DNA of 64,000 bases from Paenochrobactrum glaciei (lineage in GTDB: Bacteria > Pseudomonadota > Alphaproteobacteria > Rhizobiales > Rhizobiaceae). Shown here piece by piece: positions 1 through 9,051 of the stretch. The translations under genes and the position numbers were made by a program. The stretch's first letter is position 1. Each line of letters begins with the position of its first letter. The stretch lies in assembly GCF_039522165.1 (NCBI RefSeq), contig NZ_BAAADE010000001.1:1240001-1304000 (forward strand), written 5' to 3'. The notes beneath the pieces were generated by a model. It was not told the origin of the DNA. It saw only the letters and a list, made by a program, of their open reading frames with translations, and ran no database searches.

Positions 1-1
1 T

Positions 2-988
2 GTGGAACGCGGTACCTTCTCCCAGCGTCACACTGTTCTCTACGATCAGCAAAACCAGAACCGCTATACACCGCTGAATAATATTCAGAAGGGTCAGGCA
101 ATTTACGAAGCCATCAACTCGATGCTTTCCGAAGAGGCCGTCCTTGGTTACGAATATGGTTATTCGCTGTCCGATCCGCGTGCGCTGACCCTTTGGGAAG
201 CCCAGTTTGGTGACTTCGCCAACGGTGCACAGGTTGTGTTTGACCAGTTCATCTCGTCAGGTGAACGCAAGTGGCTGCGTATGTCCGGTCTCGTCTGCCT
301 TCTGCCGCATGGTTATGAAGGTCAGGGTCCTGAGCATTCATCCGCCCGTCTCGAGCGTTATCTCCAGCTTTGCGCGGAAGATAATATGCAAGTGGCCAAC
401 GTTACCACACCGGCGAACTACTTCCATATTCTGCGCCGTCAGATGAAACGCGATTTCCGCAAGCCTTTGATCATGATGACACCAAAGTCATTGCTGCGTC
501 ATAAGCGTGCGATTTCGACATTGAGTGAACTTTCAGGCGATTCATCCTTCCACCGTCTGTTGTGGGATGATGCGCAATATCTGAAAGATCAGCCGATCAA
601 GCTGCAAAAAGATGCGAAAATCCGTCGTGTGGTTCTTTGCTCCGGTAAGGTCTATTATGATCTTTACGAAGAGCGTGAGAGACGCGGTATCGACGACATC
701 TATCTGTTGCGCGTCGAGCAGCTCTATCCGTTCCCGGCTAAGGCGCTCATCAATGAACTGTCCCGTTTCCGCGGTGCGGAAATTGTATGGTGTCAGGAAG
801 AGCCGAAGAACATGGGCGCCTGGTCGTTCATCGAGCCTTATCTGGAATGGGTACTTGCGCATATTGATGCAAAATATCCGCGCGCTCGTTATACAGGCCG
901 TCCGGCTGCGGCATCACCTGCAACAGGCTTGATGTCCAGACATCTGGAACAGCTTGCAGCATTCCTTGAAGATGCGCTCGGCTCTTAA
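2..988 (+). CDS. sucA: 2-oxoglutarate dehydrogenase E1 component, C-terminal part (cut by window start)
   Basis: Catalyses thiamine-diphosphate-dependent decarboxylation of 2-oxoglutarate in the TCA cycle, in the cytoplasm. Only the last 328 residues are inside the window; the open frame begins at base 2 with a GTG that is an internal valine. The visible part holds the transketolase-like pyrimidine-binding domain, with SEEAVLGYEYGYS near residues 43-55 and HGYEGQGPEHSSAR near 103-116, followed by the C-terminal domain. sucB follows after 57 bases, as usual for the complex operon. Identity is very secure; the truncation is an edge effect. Confidence 0.97.
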   Translation: MERGTFSQRHTVLYDQQNQNRYTPLNNIQKGQAIYEAINSMLSEEAVLGYEYGYSLSDPRALTLWEAQFGDFANGAQVVFDQFISSGERKWLRMSGLVCLLPHGYEGQGPEHSSARLERYLQLCAEDNMQVANVTTPANYFHILRRQMKRDFRKPLIMMTPKSLLRHKRAISTLSELSGDSSFHRLLWDDAQYLKDQPIKLQKDAKIRRVVLCSGKVYYDLYEERERRGIDDIYLLRVEQLYPFPAKALINELSRFRGAEIVWCQEEPKNMGAWSFIEPYLEWVLAHIDAKYPRARYTGRPAAASPATGLMSRHLEQLAAFLEDALGS

Positions 989-1045
989 TGAGCCGGACGC
1001 CTTTCATCAGAATTTTCAGACTTGAGATCAACGGAAGATAAAACC

Positions 1046-2257
1046 ATGGCCACCGAAATCCGCGTTCCTACACTTGGGGAATCCGTCTCTGAGGCAACCA
1101 TTGGCAAATGGTTCAAAAAAGTCGGCGAAGCTGTCGCTCTCGATGAACCGCTTGTCGAACTGGAAACCGATAAAGTAACGATTGAAGTTCCAGCCGCTGC
1201 TGCCGGCGTTCTGGCAGAAATCACTGCACAGGAAGGCGATACTGTTGAAGTAAACGCTCTTCTTGGCCAGATTTCTACTGATGGTGCAGCTGTTGCAGCC
1301 ACCCCAAAGCCAGCCGCTAGCGCACCTGCAGCTGCCCCAGCACCAGTTGCAGCCTCTTCGGGCTTGGCAATGGCACCAGCACCATCTGCTGCCAAGCTGT
1401 TGGCTGAAAGCGGCGTGAGTGCTGATCAGGTTGCCGGTTCCGGCAAGCGTGGTCAGGTTCTTAAAGGCGATGTGCTTGATGCCGTTGCCAAGGGCATTTC
1501 AGCAGCACCTGTGGCAGCTCCGGCTGTTGCCCGTGCGGCTTCACCGGCTGGTGATGAAGTGCGTGAAGAACGCGTGAAAATGACCCGTCTGCGCCAGACC
1601 ATTGCACGTCGTTTGAAGGACGCGCAGAACACTGCTGCCATGCTCACCACTTACAACGAAGTGGACATGTCTGCGGTTATGGATCTGCGTAAGCGCTACA
1701 AGGATATCTTTGAGAAGAAACACGGCGTGAAGCTCGGCTTCATGGGCTTCTTCACCAAAGCTGTAACCCATGCCTTGAAAGAAATTCCGGCTGTTAACGC
1801 TGAAATCGACGGCAACGACATCATCTACAAGAACTTTGCTCATGTGGGTATGGCTGTTGGCACCGATAAGGGTCTGGTTGTTCCGGTTATCCGTGATGCC
1901 GATCAGATGTCGATTGCCGGCGTTGAAAAGGAACTGGGTCGTCTGGCAAAAGCTGCCCGTGACGGTTCGCTTTCTGTCGCTGACATGCAGGGCGGCACTT
2001 TCACCATCACCAATGGTGGTGTTTATGGCTCCCTGATGTCTTCACCAATCCTCAATGCACCGCAGTCCGGTATTCTTGGCATGCACAAGATTCAGGAGCG
2101 TCCGGTTGTTGTTGGTGGTCAGATTGTTATCCGTCCGATGATGTATCTGGCTCTGTCTTATGACCACCGCATCGTTGACGGCAAGGAAGCAGTAACCTTC
2201 CTCGTTCGCGTCAAGGATAGCCTGGAAGATCCGGAACGTCTGGTTCTCGATCTCTAA
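1046..2257 (+). CDS. sucB: Dihydrolipoyllysine succinyltransferase, E2 of 2-oxoglutarate dehydrogenase
   Basis: Transfers the succinyl group from E1 to CoA and forms the core of the complex. At 403 aa it has normal length. The lipoyl domain is residues 1-80 with lipoyl lysine K43 in ETDKVT. An Ala/Pro-rich linker follows, then an E1/E3-binding domain near 113-150 and the catalytic domain with DHRIVDG, whose histidine is residue 374. I chose ATG 1046 rather than the upstream in-frame TTG at 1022, because MATEIRVPTLGES is the conserved family start and GGAAG lies just upstream. A strong hairpin terminator follows the gene, so lpdA further on may need its own promoter. Confidence 0.97.
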   Translation: MATEIRVPTLGESVSEATIGKWFKKVGEAVALDEPLVELETDKVTIEVPAAAAGVLAEITAQEGDTVEVNALLGQISTDGAAVAATPKPAASAPAAAPAPVAASSGLAMAPAPSAAKLLAESGVSADQVAGSGKRGQVLKGDVLDAVAKGISAAPVAAPAVARAASPAGDEVREERVKMTRLRQTIARRLKDAQNTAAMLTTYNEVDMSAVMDLRKRYKDIFEKKHGVKLGFMGFFTKAVTHALKEIPAVNAEIDGNDIIYKNFAHVGMAVGTDKGLVVPVIRDADQMSIAGVEKELGRLAKAARDGSLSVADMQGGTFTITNGGVYGSLMSSPILNAPQSGILGMHKIQERPVVVGGQIVIRPMMYLALSYDHRIVDGKEAVTFLVRVKDSLEDPERLVLDL

Positions 2258-2266
2258 TATTGCTCA

Positions 2267-2310
2267 GAGCGGCGGTTATAATAGCCGCCGCTCATTCTCT
2301 TGATTTGTTT
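2267..2310 (+). terminator. Terminator after sucB
   Basis: A 13-bp inverted repeat (GAGCGGCGGTTAT at 2267-2279 against ATAGCCGCCGCTC at 2281-2293, one mismatched pair, very short loop) is followed by a T-rich tract to about 2310. It probably ends most sucAB transcripts before the LysE gene. Confidence 0.75.
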
Positions 2311-2339
2311 GTTTTGTCGCATTTTACCGGGTCAGAACC

Positions 2340-2999
2340 ATGCACGCATACCTGATCGAACTGGCATCATTGATGGCGATTTTTGCTTTTGCAGTGATTT
2401 CGCCCGGCGCTGATCTGGCTATGGTTATGCGGCAGGCTATGGTGCACGGGCGCAAACAGGCAATTATCACCAGTTTTGGTATTGGTGCCGCACTGATGAT
2501 GCATGTAAGCTATACAGTGCTGGGGCTTGGCCTCATTATCTCCAAATCGATCTATTTGTTTAATCTGGTGAAATGGTGCGGTGTGGCCTATCTGGTTTAT
2601 ATCGGCATCAAGGCATTGCGCTCTTCGGGCGGCTTCGTGCAAATCAGCCCTGAAGGCACTGCGCAGACTGCATCAAAAATTCTTGGCAAACAGCAAAGCT
2701 TCATGAAAGCTTTCAGCCTTGGATTTGCAGCCAATGCGTTGAACCCTAAGGCTGTGTTTTTCTTCCTTTCGATCTTTTCAACCGTGGTGAGCGTTGGTAC
2801 GCCGACGCAGATCAAGCTTGGCTATGGCGTGCTGATGGCCGTATGTCTGATTAGCTGGTTTGTCTGTGTGTCACTGTTTATGACAACGCCGCATATGCAG
2901 GCAGCATTTGCGCGGGCGGGCAAAATGATTGATCGGGTCAGTGGTTTGGTTTTTATCACGCTGGGACTGAAACTGGCCACAGAAAAGGCCCATATCTAA
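2340..2999 (+). CDS. LysE/RhtB-family amino-acid exporter
   Basis: A 219-aa inner-membrane protein of the LysE/RhtB superfamily, whose members export amino acids. It has the family's usual length and about six hydrophobic segments. The N-terminal PGAD element sits near residue 23 (PGP or PGxD in relatives) and LNPKAVFFFLSIF is in the middle. The substrate cannot be told from sequence. It lies between sucB and lpdA but after a strong terminator, so it is probably transcribed separately from sucAB. The family is secure; a link to the TCA cycle is not implied. Confidence 0.88.
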   Translation: MHAYLIELASLMAIFAFAVISPGADLAMVMRQAMVHGRKQAIITSFGIGAALMMHVSYTVLGLGLIISKSIYLFNLVKWCGVAYLVYIGIKALRSSGGFVQISPEGTAQTASKILGKQQSFMKAFSLGFAANALNPKAVFFFLSIFSTVVSVGTPTQIKLGYGVLMAVCLISWFVCVSLFMTTPHMQAAFARAGKMIDRVSGLVFITLGLKLATEKAHI

Positions 3000-3057
3000 T
3001 CGCATGTGATTTTCTATTCACTGAGCATATTGACGGGGATTCTCAAGGAGAAAACAT

Positions 3058-3603
3058 ATGAGCTGTTATCGCACGATTTTAAAAACTGCTTCTGTCATGT
3101 TGTTGGCTGGTATCGTGGCTGCCCCTTCGGGCGCCTTTGCGGCCTGCATGCAAAATCGTGCGGTTTATACAGATCGCGATGATAATTATACGCTGACTTT
3201 CCGTCCTGAAGAGCCCAATGATCTGAATTTCAGTCCGGCTCCGACCAATGAATTTACAATCACTTATAATGAAAAGCCGGAATTCAAGCTGACAGGTCTG
3301 GTGGTTTGGCCGGAAGAGGCGGTTAAACGTCCGCTGGCGATGATTATGTATAATTGTGGTGGTGCGGGTGCGTCCTCCGAAGATCTGGAAGATTGCAGCA
3401 TTTGGCAGGGCGTTGTTTATGCGCTGAAAGAGACAGCCGAAGCTGAGCCATTGCCAAAGGCAGAAGAACCTGCCGCCCAGACAGTGCTGTTTCCGGATTT
3501 GCTCGGTGCGCTGGATGTTTATGATTTTGGCGAAGCAAAGCCAGCCGAACCGCTGACATGGGAAGCGTTCCGTTTCAAAACCTGCACGCAGGAAGCAGAA
3601 TAA
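3058..3603 (+). CDS. Predicted secreted protein of unknown function
   Basis: I do not recognise a family. The 181-aa product begins with a clear Sec signal peptide (basic start, hydrophobic core VMLLAGIVA, Ala-rich cleavage region ending AFA before AC near residue 29). The mature part has four cysteines, in AACMQN, YNCGG, EDCSIWQG and KTCTQ, which could form two disulfides in the periplasm. The last third is acidic and proline-rich. AAGGAG is well spaced before ATG 3058. It lies between the LysE gene and lpdA and ends 118 bases before lpdA. A structural periplasmic role is possible but unsupported. Confidence 0.8.
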   Translation: MSCYRTILKTASVMLLAGIVAAPSGAFAACMQNRAVYTDRDDNYTLTFRPEEPNDLNFSPAPTNEFTITYNEKPEFKLTGLVVWPEEAVKRPLAMIMYNCGGAGASSEDLEDCSIWQGVVYALKETAEAEPLPKAEEPAAQTVLFPDLLGALDVYDFGEAKPAEPLTWEAFRFKTCTQEAE

Positions 3604-3721
3604 GTTTAAATCTGCCTGATAAGGCAGATGTGAAGATCAATGACTCATCGTTATGGAAAACGTGGGTTACCATCAATCAAAGGGCAGATTTGCTCTCGTT
3701 GAAAGTAAAGAGGATTATTGA

Positions 3722-5128
3722 ATGTCTTACGATGTCGTCGTCATCGGAACCGGACCAGGCGGTTATGTGGCAGCTATTAAAGCCGCGCAGTTAGGCCTTA
3801 AAGTAGCGGTTATTGAAAAGCGTAAGACATATGGCGGCACCTGCCTCAATGTTGGCTGCATTCCTTCAAAAGCACTGCTGCATGCTTCTGAAGTTTATGA
3901 AGAAGCTGGCCATTCTTTTGATGCACTCGGCGTTGAAGTAAGCAAGCCGAAGCTGAACCTGGAAAAAATGCTGGCGCATAAAGACAACACTGTTAAAGCG
4001 AACGTCACCGGCGTTGAGTTCCTGTTCAAGAAGAACAAGATCACTGCTTTCACCGGTACCGGTAAAGTGGTTGCGCAGGGCAAAGTTTCGGTCACATCCG
4101 AAGATGGTAAAGTTGAAGAACTGACCACCAAAAACATCATTATCGCTACGGGTTCTGATGTTGCCGGTATTCCGGGCGTTGAAGTTGCATTCGATGAAAA
4201 GATCATCGTTTCTTCAACCGGCGCTCTGTCTTTTGACAAAGTACCGGAAAGCATGATCGTTGTGGGCGGCGGTGTTATCGGTCTGGAACTGGGTTCTGTC
4301 TGGTCACGTCTTGGCACCAAGGTGACCGTTGTTGAATATCTCGACAAGGTTCTGGGCGCGATGGACGGTGATGTATCTAAACACTTCCAGCGCATGATGG
4401 AAAAACAGGGTCTGGCTTTCAAGCTGGGTGCGAAAGTCACCGGCGTTGAAAAAGCTGGTAAGGGCGCGAAAGTGACCTATTCGCCGGTTAAAGGCGGCGA
4501 TGCGGAAGTGCTGGAAGCCGATGTGGTGCTGGTTGCAACCGGTCGCCGTCCTTACACCGATGGTCTGGGTCTTCAAGAGGCCGGTGTGGCGCTTGATGAA
4601 CGTGGCCGCGTTGCGATTAACGATCATTGGCAGACCAATGTTGCCGGCATTTATGCCATCGGTGACGTGGTTAAAGGCCCGATGCTGGCGCATAAAGCTG
4701 AAGATGAAGGCGTGGCCGTTGCTGAATTGATCGCCGGTCAGGCCGGACATGTGAATTTCGACGTTATCCCAAGCGTTGTTTACACCCAGCCGGAAGTAGC
4801 TTCTGTTGGTAAAACCGAAGAAGAACTGAAAGCTGCCGGCGTTGAATATAAAGTCGGCAAATTCCCGTTCACTGCAAATGGTCGTGCGCGTGCAATGCAG
4901 CACACCGATGGTTTTGTAAAAATTCTTGCAGACAAAGCCACCGACAAAGTTCTGGGCGCACATATCCTCGGCTACAATGCCGGTGAAATGATCCATGAAC
5001 TGACCGTGCTGATGGAGTTTGGTGGCTCGTCAGAAGATCTGGCGCGTACCTGCCATGCGCATCCAACCATGTCGGAAGCTGTCCGTGAATCGGCCATGGC
5101 AACCAGTGGAAAACCAATCCATATGTAA
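3722..5128 (+). CDS. lpdA: Dihydrolipoyl dehydrogenase (E3)
   Basis: Reoxidises dihydrolipoamide on the E2 subunit, passing electrons through FAD to NAD+. At 468 aa it is full length. The FAD-binding GTGPGG is at residues 9-14, the redox disulfide C41/C46 is in GGTCLNVGCIPSK, the NAD-binding VVGGGVIGLELGS is in the middle, and the catalytic His447-Glu452 pair is in HPTMSE at the dimer interface. AGAGGA precedes ATG 3722. Being near sucAB, this is most likely the copy used by 2-oxoglutarate dehydrogenase. It is closed by a strong terminator. Confidence 0.97.
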   Translation: MSYDVVVIGTGPGGYVAAIKAAQLGLKVAVIEKRKTYGGTCLNVGCIPSKALLHASEVYEEAGHSFDALGVEVSKPKLNLEKMLAHKDNTVKANVTGVEFLFKKNKITAFTGTGKVVAQGKVSVTSEDGKVEELTTKNIIIATGSDVAGIPGVEVAFDEKIIVSSTGALSFDKVPESMIVVGGGVIGLELGSVWSRLGTKVTVVEYLDKVLGAMDGDVSKHFQRMMEKQGLAFKLGAKVTGVEKAGKGAKVTYSPVKGGDAEVLEADVVLVATGRRPYTDGLGLQEAGVALDERGRVAINDHWQTNVAGIYAIGDVVKGPMLAHKAEDEGVAVAELIAGQAGHVNFDVIPSVVYTQPEVASVGKTEEELKAAGVEYKVGKFPFTANGRARAMQHTDGFVKILADKATDKVLGAHILGYNAGEMIHELTVLMEFGGSSEDLARTCHAHPTMSEAVRESAMATSGKPIHM

Positions 5129-5149
5129 TTTGCATTGTGCAAATGAGAA

Positions 5150-5183
5150 AAGCCCGGATGGTTCCTCCGGGCTTTTTTGTTTT
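5150..5183 (+). terminator. Terminator after lpdA
   Basis: AGCCCGGA (5151-5158) pairs with TCCGGGCT (5166-5173) around a 7-base loop, then a T tract. It lies between convergent lpdA and the TraB/GumN gene; A residues on the upstream side may let it act weakly on the minus strand too. Confidence 0.88.
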
Positions 5184-5205
5184 GATATGCGGCGGGATGC
5201 GCTTG

Positions 5206-6261
5206 TTAGTTCAGCGGCACATTCTCGACGGTAAAGCCTTGTGCGCGCAACAATTCCACAAGGCCGTCTTCGCCCGGTAAATGCAGCGCGCCAACAGCCA
5301 TAAAAACATCGCCGTGATTGAAGAAGGTCAGGCCACGTTCCATCATATTGTGGTTACGTTTGTTGACCATGATTTCTTCAAATTTTTGATAATCCTCATC
5401 GCTGAGACCGTCTTCATCAAGAGCCTGTAAGATAGGCGCCATCAGGCCGATACGCCCTTCGAGATAAAGATGGGTGAGTGTTTCCATGAAATCATCGATC
5501 TCATCAAGGGCGCGTACACTTGCGAGCAAGCCTTTGTGATGAAACTCCATCGGCAGCGCTTTCATAGCTTCCAATTGCTCTGCTGCTGTTTCCAAGCCGA
5601 CCAGATGTTTATCCAGTTCTTGAGCGCGTTTTGCCAGCATCATGTCCAGCGCGACTTTACCTTGTGCCTGATGCACGCTTTCACATTGCGGTATGCTCAA
5701 TAGATTGGTGACAATCCATGGCTGAAGCTTATCAAAGGCGGCGAGGCTGAGATTGCGTTTGGATAATTGCTGACGAATTTCCAGTTGTTCTTCTTCGGAA
5801 AACAGCTTGGACAATGTGTCATTGCCTTGCATTTGGATGAGGTTAGGCTGGGTACTCAGAATTTGAACCAGAAACGCCGGATCAAGTACATCGGTGGTTT
5901 CGATAATCATGGTTTCAGACTTGTCCAGTAAGGCCAAAACGGGGGCAGGCGCATTGGAAATACGCGGATCGCTTAAATGCATTGTGCCGAAAAGATAAGA
6001 GGTTTTTACATTCGGCTTGGTGATTTTCCACAACAGGCCGGAATGGTTGGGTGTTTTTTCAGCTTCAGCTTGCAGTTTTTGATAGGTGTCCGGATGTTTT
6101 TTGATAAAATCCGGCAGCAGATTTTTAGCGGGCTTACAAGCCGCCGTTTGTGCTTCTTGTGCATAAGAATTTTGCGTGAAAGCAAAGGATCCGGCTGCCA
6201 ATAATAATGTCAGCGTTAAAAAACGCGCGGGGGTTTTGAGGTGGTGCCACATATTTTTCAT
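5206..6261 (-). CDS. TraB/GumN-family secreted protein
   Basis: A 351-aa protein of the TraB/GumN (PF01963) family, related to the Tiki/TraB hydrolase fold. Residues 1-34 form a signal peptide. The two family signatures are present: GTMH at 92-95 (YLFGTMHLSD) and GALH at 324-327 (VGALHLPGEDG) near the C-terminus. These hold the conserved histidines thought to bind metal in the family. The biochemical role in bacteria is not settled; a periplasmic peptidase-like activity is possible. It is convergent with lpdA and lies 29 bases downstream of xerC on the same strand, so co-transcription is likely. Confidence 0.85.
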   Translation of the reverse strand: MKNMWHHLKTPARFLTLTLLLAAGSFAFTQNSYAQEAQTAACKPAKNLLPDFIKKHPDTYQKLQAEAEKTPNHSGLLWKITKPNVKTSYLFGTMHLSDPRISNAPAPVLALLDKSETMIIETTDVLDPAFLVQILSTQPNLIQMQGNDTLSKLFSEEEQLEIRQQLSKRNLSLAAFDKLQPWIVTNLLSIPQCESVHQAQGKVALDMMLAKRAQELDKHLVGLETAAEQLEAMKALPMEFHHKGLLASVRALDEIDDFMETLTHLYLEGRIGLMAPILQALDEDGLSDEDYQKFEEIMVNKRNHNMMERGLTFFNHGDVFMAVGALHLPGEDGLVELLRAQGFTVENVPLN

Positions 6262-6290
6262 GAGAAGAATATAGGCGTAAAATTGTGAAA

Positions 6291-7247
6291 TTACATACGT
6301 GGATGCGCTTTATCGTAAATTTCCAACAGGCGATCGGTGTCCACACCGGTATAGACCTGTGTGGTGGAAAGGCTGGCATGGCCGAGCAGTTCCTGAATCG
6401 TGCGCAAATCGCCGCCGCGCCCTAATAAATGGGTCGCAAAAGAATGGCGCAAAGCGTGCGGTGTGGCGCTGTCCGGCAGACCAAGAGCGGAGCGCATTTT
6501 TTGCATTTCACGCTGGATGATGCCTTGCTGCAAGCGGCCACCTTTGGCACCGCGAAAAAGCGGTTGATCGGCACTTAAATCATAGGGGCAGAGTTTGCGA
6601 TAATCGGCCACGGCACGGTGGATGACGGGCAATAGCGGCACCATGCGGCTTTTGCCGCCCTTACCGATGAGGACGATTGAGCGCTCATTGGGATCACTGA
6701 GCGCATCTCCGTTAAGGTTGAGCGCTTCTGAAATACGCAAACCACAACCATAAAGCAGTGTCAGCACGGCTGCATTGCGGGCGGCAATCCACGGCTCTTC
6801 TGCCAGTTGCTCAATTGTACTGACAACTTTAAGCGCATCTTGCGTGGTTAAAGGTTTCGGTAATGATTTTGGCTGTTTGGGTGCGCGGATAGCGCTTGCC
6901 CCTGCCGCATTGGCAAGGCCGCGGCGCTCCAGATGGCGCAATAGCGAGCGCACACCGGCAAGGCCGCGCCCAAGCGTGCGCGCACCGGCACCATCATTAC
7001 GGCGATTGGCTAAAAATGAACGTAAATCAGCAACCCGCAAAGCGCTGACATCTTTCAGGCTCGGCGGTTCACCCAAATGACCGGTTAAAAATTGCAGGAA
7101 CTGGCGTGTATCGCGTTCATAGGCTTGCAGCGTATTGTCGGAGAGGCGGCGGGTTTCGCTTAAGCTTTTCAACCATTCTTCACGCGCAGCCTGCAAATCT
7201 GCGCGCGCAGGGATCAGAAATTCTTGTGATTTGGAAACTGTGCTCAT
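6291..7247 (-). CDS. xerC: Tyrosine recombinase XerC
   Basis: Resolves chromosome dimers at dif together with XerD, during division and in contact with FtsK. It is 318 aa with an N-terminal SAM-like core-binding domain and a C-terminal catalytic domain. All active-site residues are visible: R171 (GLRISE), K196 (GKGGKSR), H264 and R267 (HALRHSF), H290 (LLGHASL) and nucleophile Y299 (TQVYTG). The context beside rimM-trmD and its normal length argue for the housekeeping recombinase rather than an integron or phage integrase. ftsK, its partner, is also in this window, at 19.8 kb. Confidence 0.93.
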   Translation of the reverse strand: MSTVSKSQEFLIPARADLQAAREEWLKSLSETRRLSDNTLQAYERDTRQFLQFLTGHLGEPPSLKDVSALRVADLRSFLANRRNDGAGARTLGRGLAGVRSLLRHLERRGLANAAGASAIRAPKQPKSLPKPLTTQDALKVVSTIEQLAEEPWIAARNAAVLTLLYGCGLRISEALNLNGDALSDPNERSIVLIGKGGKSRMVPLLPVIHRAVADYRKLCPYDLSADQPLFRGAKGGRLQQGIIQREMQKMRSALGLPDSATPHALRHSFATHLLGRGGDLRTIQELLGHASLSTTQVYTGVDTDRLLEIYDKAHPRM

Positions 7248-7409
7248 GCGCTTTAAAATATGCCGTTTGATGAGTTAAGCGATGCAACTATTGTGCCATT
7301 GAGTTATTACTCAGAGCTTACATATTATTTTTCTCGATCAATTATCTTGGACTTTGCCTGAAGATTGGTTAATCGGAAGGGAAAGATCAGATGAATGTTA
7401 GGAACCATC

Positions 7410-7982
7410 ATGTCGCGTCCGGAAAATCCTGTCCAACTCGCCGTTATCGGTGCTGCACACGGCATACGTGGTGAAGTGCGGGTTAAACCTTATACGGAAG
7501 ATCCGTTGGCTATCGGTGATTATGGTCTGCTTTATGATAAGCAGGGCAAATCTTATGAAGTGCTGGATGTGCGCAACGCGAAGACAGTAGTCATCGTTCG
7601 TTTCCGCGGTGTCAATGACCGCAATGCCGCCGAAGCGCTGAACGGCACTGAATTATTCATTGATCGTTCGCAATTGTCGGAAGATCTGGATGATGACGAG
7701 TTTTATTATGCCGATCTGATTGGCTTACAAGCCTATGACCAGCAAGGCAACAATCACGGCCGTGTCCATGCTTTGTTTGATTTTGGTGGTGGTGATCTGA
7801 TTGAACTGCGTCTAACAGGGCGCAAGCCAATGCTTATCCCGTTTACCGAAGCCGCAGTCACCGAGATCGATCTGACCAATGGCAAGATCATTGTTGATCC
7901 TTATGCAGCCGGTCTTATCGCCGATCAGGATGATGATTATCCTGACGATGGCTATGATGATGAACGTGATCGTGAAGCATGA
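7410..7982 (+). CDS. rimM: Ribosome maturation factor RimM
   Basis: Assists late assembly of the 30S subunit head, binding S19. The 190-aa product has the N-terminal RimM domain (IGAAHGIRGEVRV) and a C-terminal PRC-barrel (DLIGL...DFGGGDLIEL), then an Asp-rich tail. I chose ATG 7410 because MSRPENP is the relatives' usual start and TTAGGA lies six bases upstream; an in-frame ATG at 7395 is also possible. The stop overlaps the trmD start as ATGA, so translation is probably coupled. Confidence 0.95.
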   Translation: MSRPENPVQLAVIGAAHGIRGEVRVKPYTEDPLAIGDYGLLYDKQGKSYEVLDVRNAKTVVIVRFRGVNDRNAAEALNGTELFIDRSQLSEDLDDDEFYYADLIGLQAYDQQGNNHGRVHALFDFGGGDLIELRLTGRKPMLIPFTEAAVTEIDLTNGKIIVDPYAAGLIADQDDDYPDDGYDDERDREA

Positions 7983-8692
7983 GCGCTGATATGACATTGA
8001 AAAAATTTCAGGCATCGGTGCTGACGCTTTATCCAGAAATGTTTCCGGGCCCTTTGGGTGTGTCCTTGGCTGGGAAAGCTTTGAACGAGGCCAAATGGTC
8101 ACTGGAAACAGTTCAGATTCGTGATTTTGCCGAAGATAAACATCGCATGGTCGATGATACGCCGTCTGGCGGCGGTGCCGGTATGGTGATGAAAGCGGAT
8201 GTGGTGGCAAGAGCCATCGATTCGGTTGCCGATCATCGCCCGAAACTGCTGATGAGCCCGCGCGGCAAACCTTTGACGCAAAAACGCGTGCGTGAGCTTG
8301 CGGCAGGTGATGGCGCAATCATCATGTGCGGGCGCTTTGAAGGGCTGGACGAGCGGGTGATTGAAAGCCGCGAGCTGGAAGAGATTTCCATCGGCGATTA
8401 TATTCTCTCAGGCGGCGAAACTGCTGCCATCGTTCTGCTTGATGCTATCGTGCGCTTACTGCCAGGCGTTATGGGCAATCAGGAATCAGGGGAAACCGAA
8501 AGCTTTGAAACAGGGCTTTTGGAACATCCGCATTATACCCGTCCGCAAGTGTGGGAAGGGCGCTCTATTCCTGAAATCCTGACATCGGGCAATCATGGTG
8601 CGATTGATAAATGGCGCCGTGCGCAGGCTGAAGAAATTACCAAAACACGCCGCCCTGATTTATGGGAAGCGTTTAAAGGACATAAGAAATAA
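7979..8692 (+). CDS. trmD: tRNA (guanine-37-N1)-methyltransferase TrmD
   Basis: Adds m1G37 next to the anticodon using S-adenosylmethionine, preventing +1 frameshifting. The 237-aa length is normal. The conserved region DDTPSGGGAGMVM lies near residues 59-71, and the trefoil-knot SAM site includes SPRGKPLTQ, GRFEGLDERV and YILSGGE. It overlaps rimM by four bases and the following DUF4260 gene by one base, in the classic rimM-trmD-rplS arrangement with one added gene. Confidence 0.96.
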   Translation: MSADMTLKKFQASVLTLYPEMFPGPLGVSLAGKALNEAKWSLETVQIRDFAEDKHRMVDDTPSGGGAGMVMKADVVARAIDSVADHRPKLLMSPRGKPLTQKRVRELAAGDGAIIMCGRFEGLDERVIESRELEEISIGDYILSGGETAAIVLLDAIVRLLPGVMGNQESGETESFETGLLEHPHYTRPQVWEGRSIPEILTSGNHGAIDKWRRAQAEEITKTRRPDLWEAFKGHKK

Positions 8693-9051
8693 TGCTGATT
8701 TTGCGCCGCGCAGAATATGGGGCGGTTTTACTGATTGCTCTATGGTTTTATGCGATCAGCGGCGCAAGCTGGTGGCTGTTTGCCCTTTGTTTTCTGGTGC
8801 CGGATTTAACCATGCTCGGTTATGTTTTCGGCAATCGGGCAGGGGCGGTCATTTATAATATCGGCCATAGTTTTTTGGGCGTGATTGCTTTAGCCATATT
8901 CATTCATATCTTCGATCAGGAATGGTTGTGGCCTTATATGCTGATCTGGTTTGCGCATATCGCTTTTGACCGGATGCTTGGTTATGGGCTGAAATATGCG
9001 TCGAGCTTTCAGGATACGCATATGGGGCGTATTGGCCGGAGAAAAATATAA
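8692..9051 (+). CDS. DUF4260 small membrane protein
   Basis: A 119-aa, very hydrophobic protein with about four membrane segments. The pattern matches the DUF4260 family: LVPDLTMLGY early, NIGHSFLG in the middle, AHIAFDRMLGYGLKY and a C-terminal DTHMGRIG. Function is unknown. Its ATG overlaps the trmD stop (TAATG), so it is translationally coupled to an essential tRNA gene, although family members are otherwise scattered in bacteria. Nothing in the sequence suggests catalysis beyond conserved His and Asp residues. Confidence 0.85.
   Translation: MLILRRAEYGAVLLIALWFYAISGASWWLFALCFLVPDLTMLGYVFGNRAGAVIYNIGHSFLGVIALAIFIHIFDQEWLWPYMLIWFAHIAFDRMLGYGLKYASSFQDTHMGRIGRRKI

Noticed and set aside
2..988. 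Broken sucA (and comF at the other end)
   Set aside because: Both are intact up to the window border; the missing parts are outside the window.
4304..4996. 230-codon minus-strand frame opposite lpdA
   Set aside because: Antisense shadow; no start context and odd composition.
6291..7247. xerC as a mobile-element integrase
   Set aside because: The sequence, length and rimM-trmD context fit the housekeeping XerC, and no att sites or cargo genes are seen.
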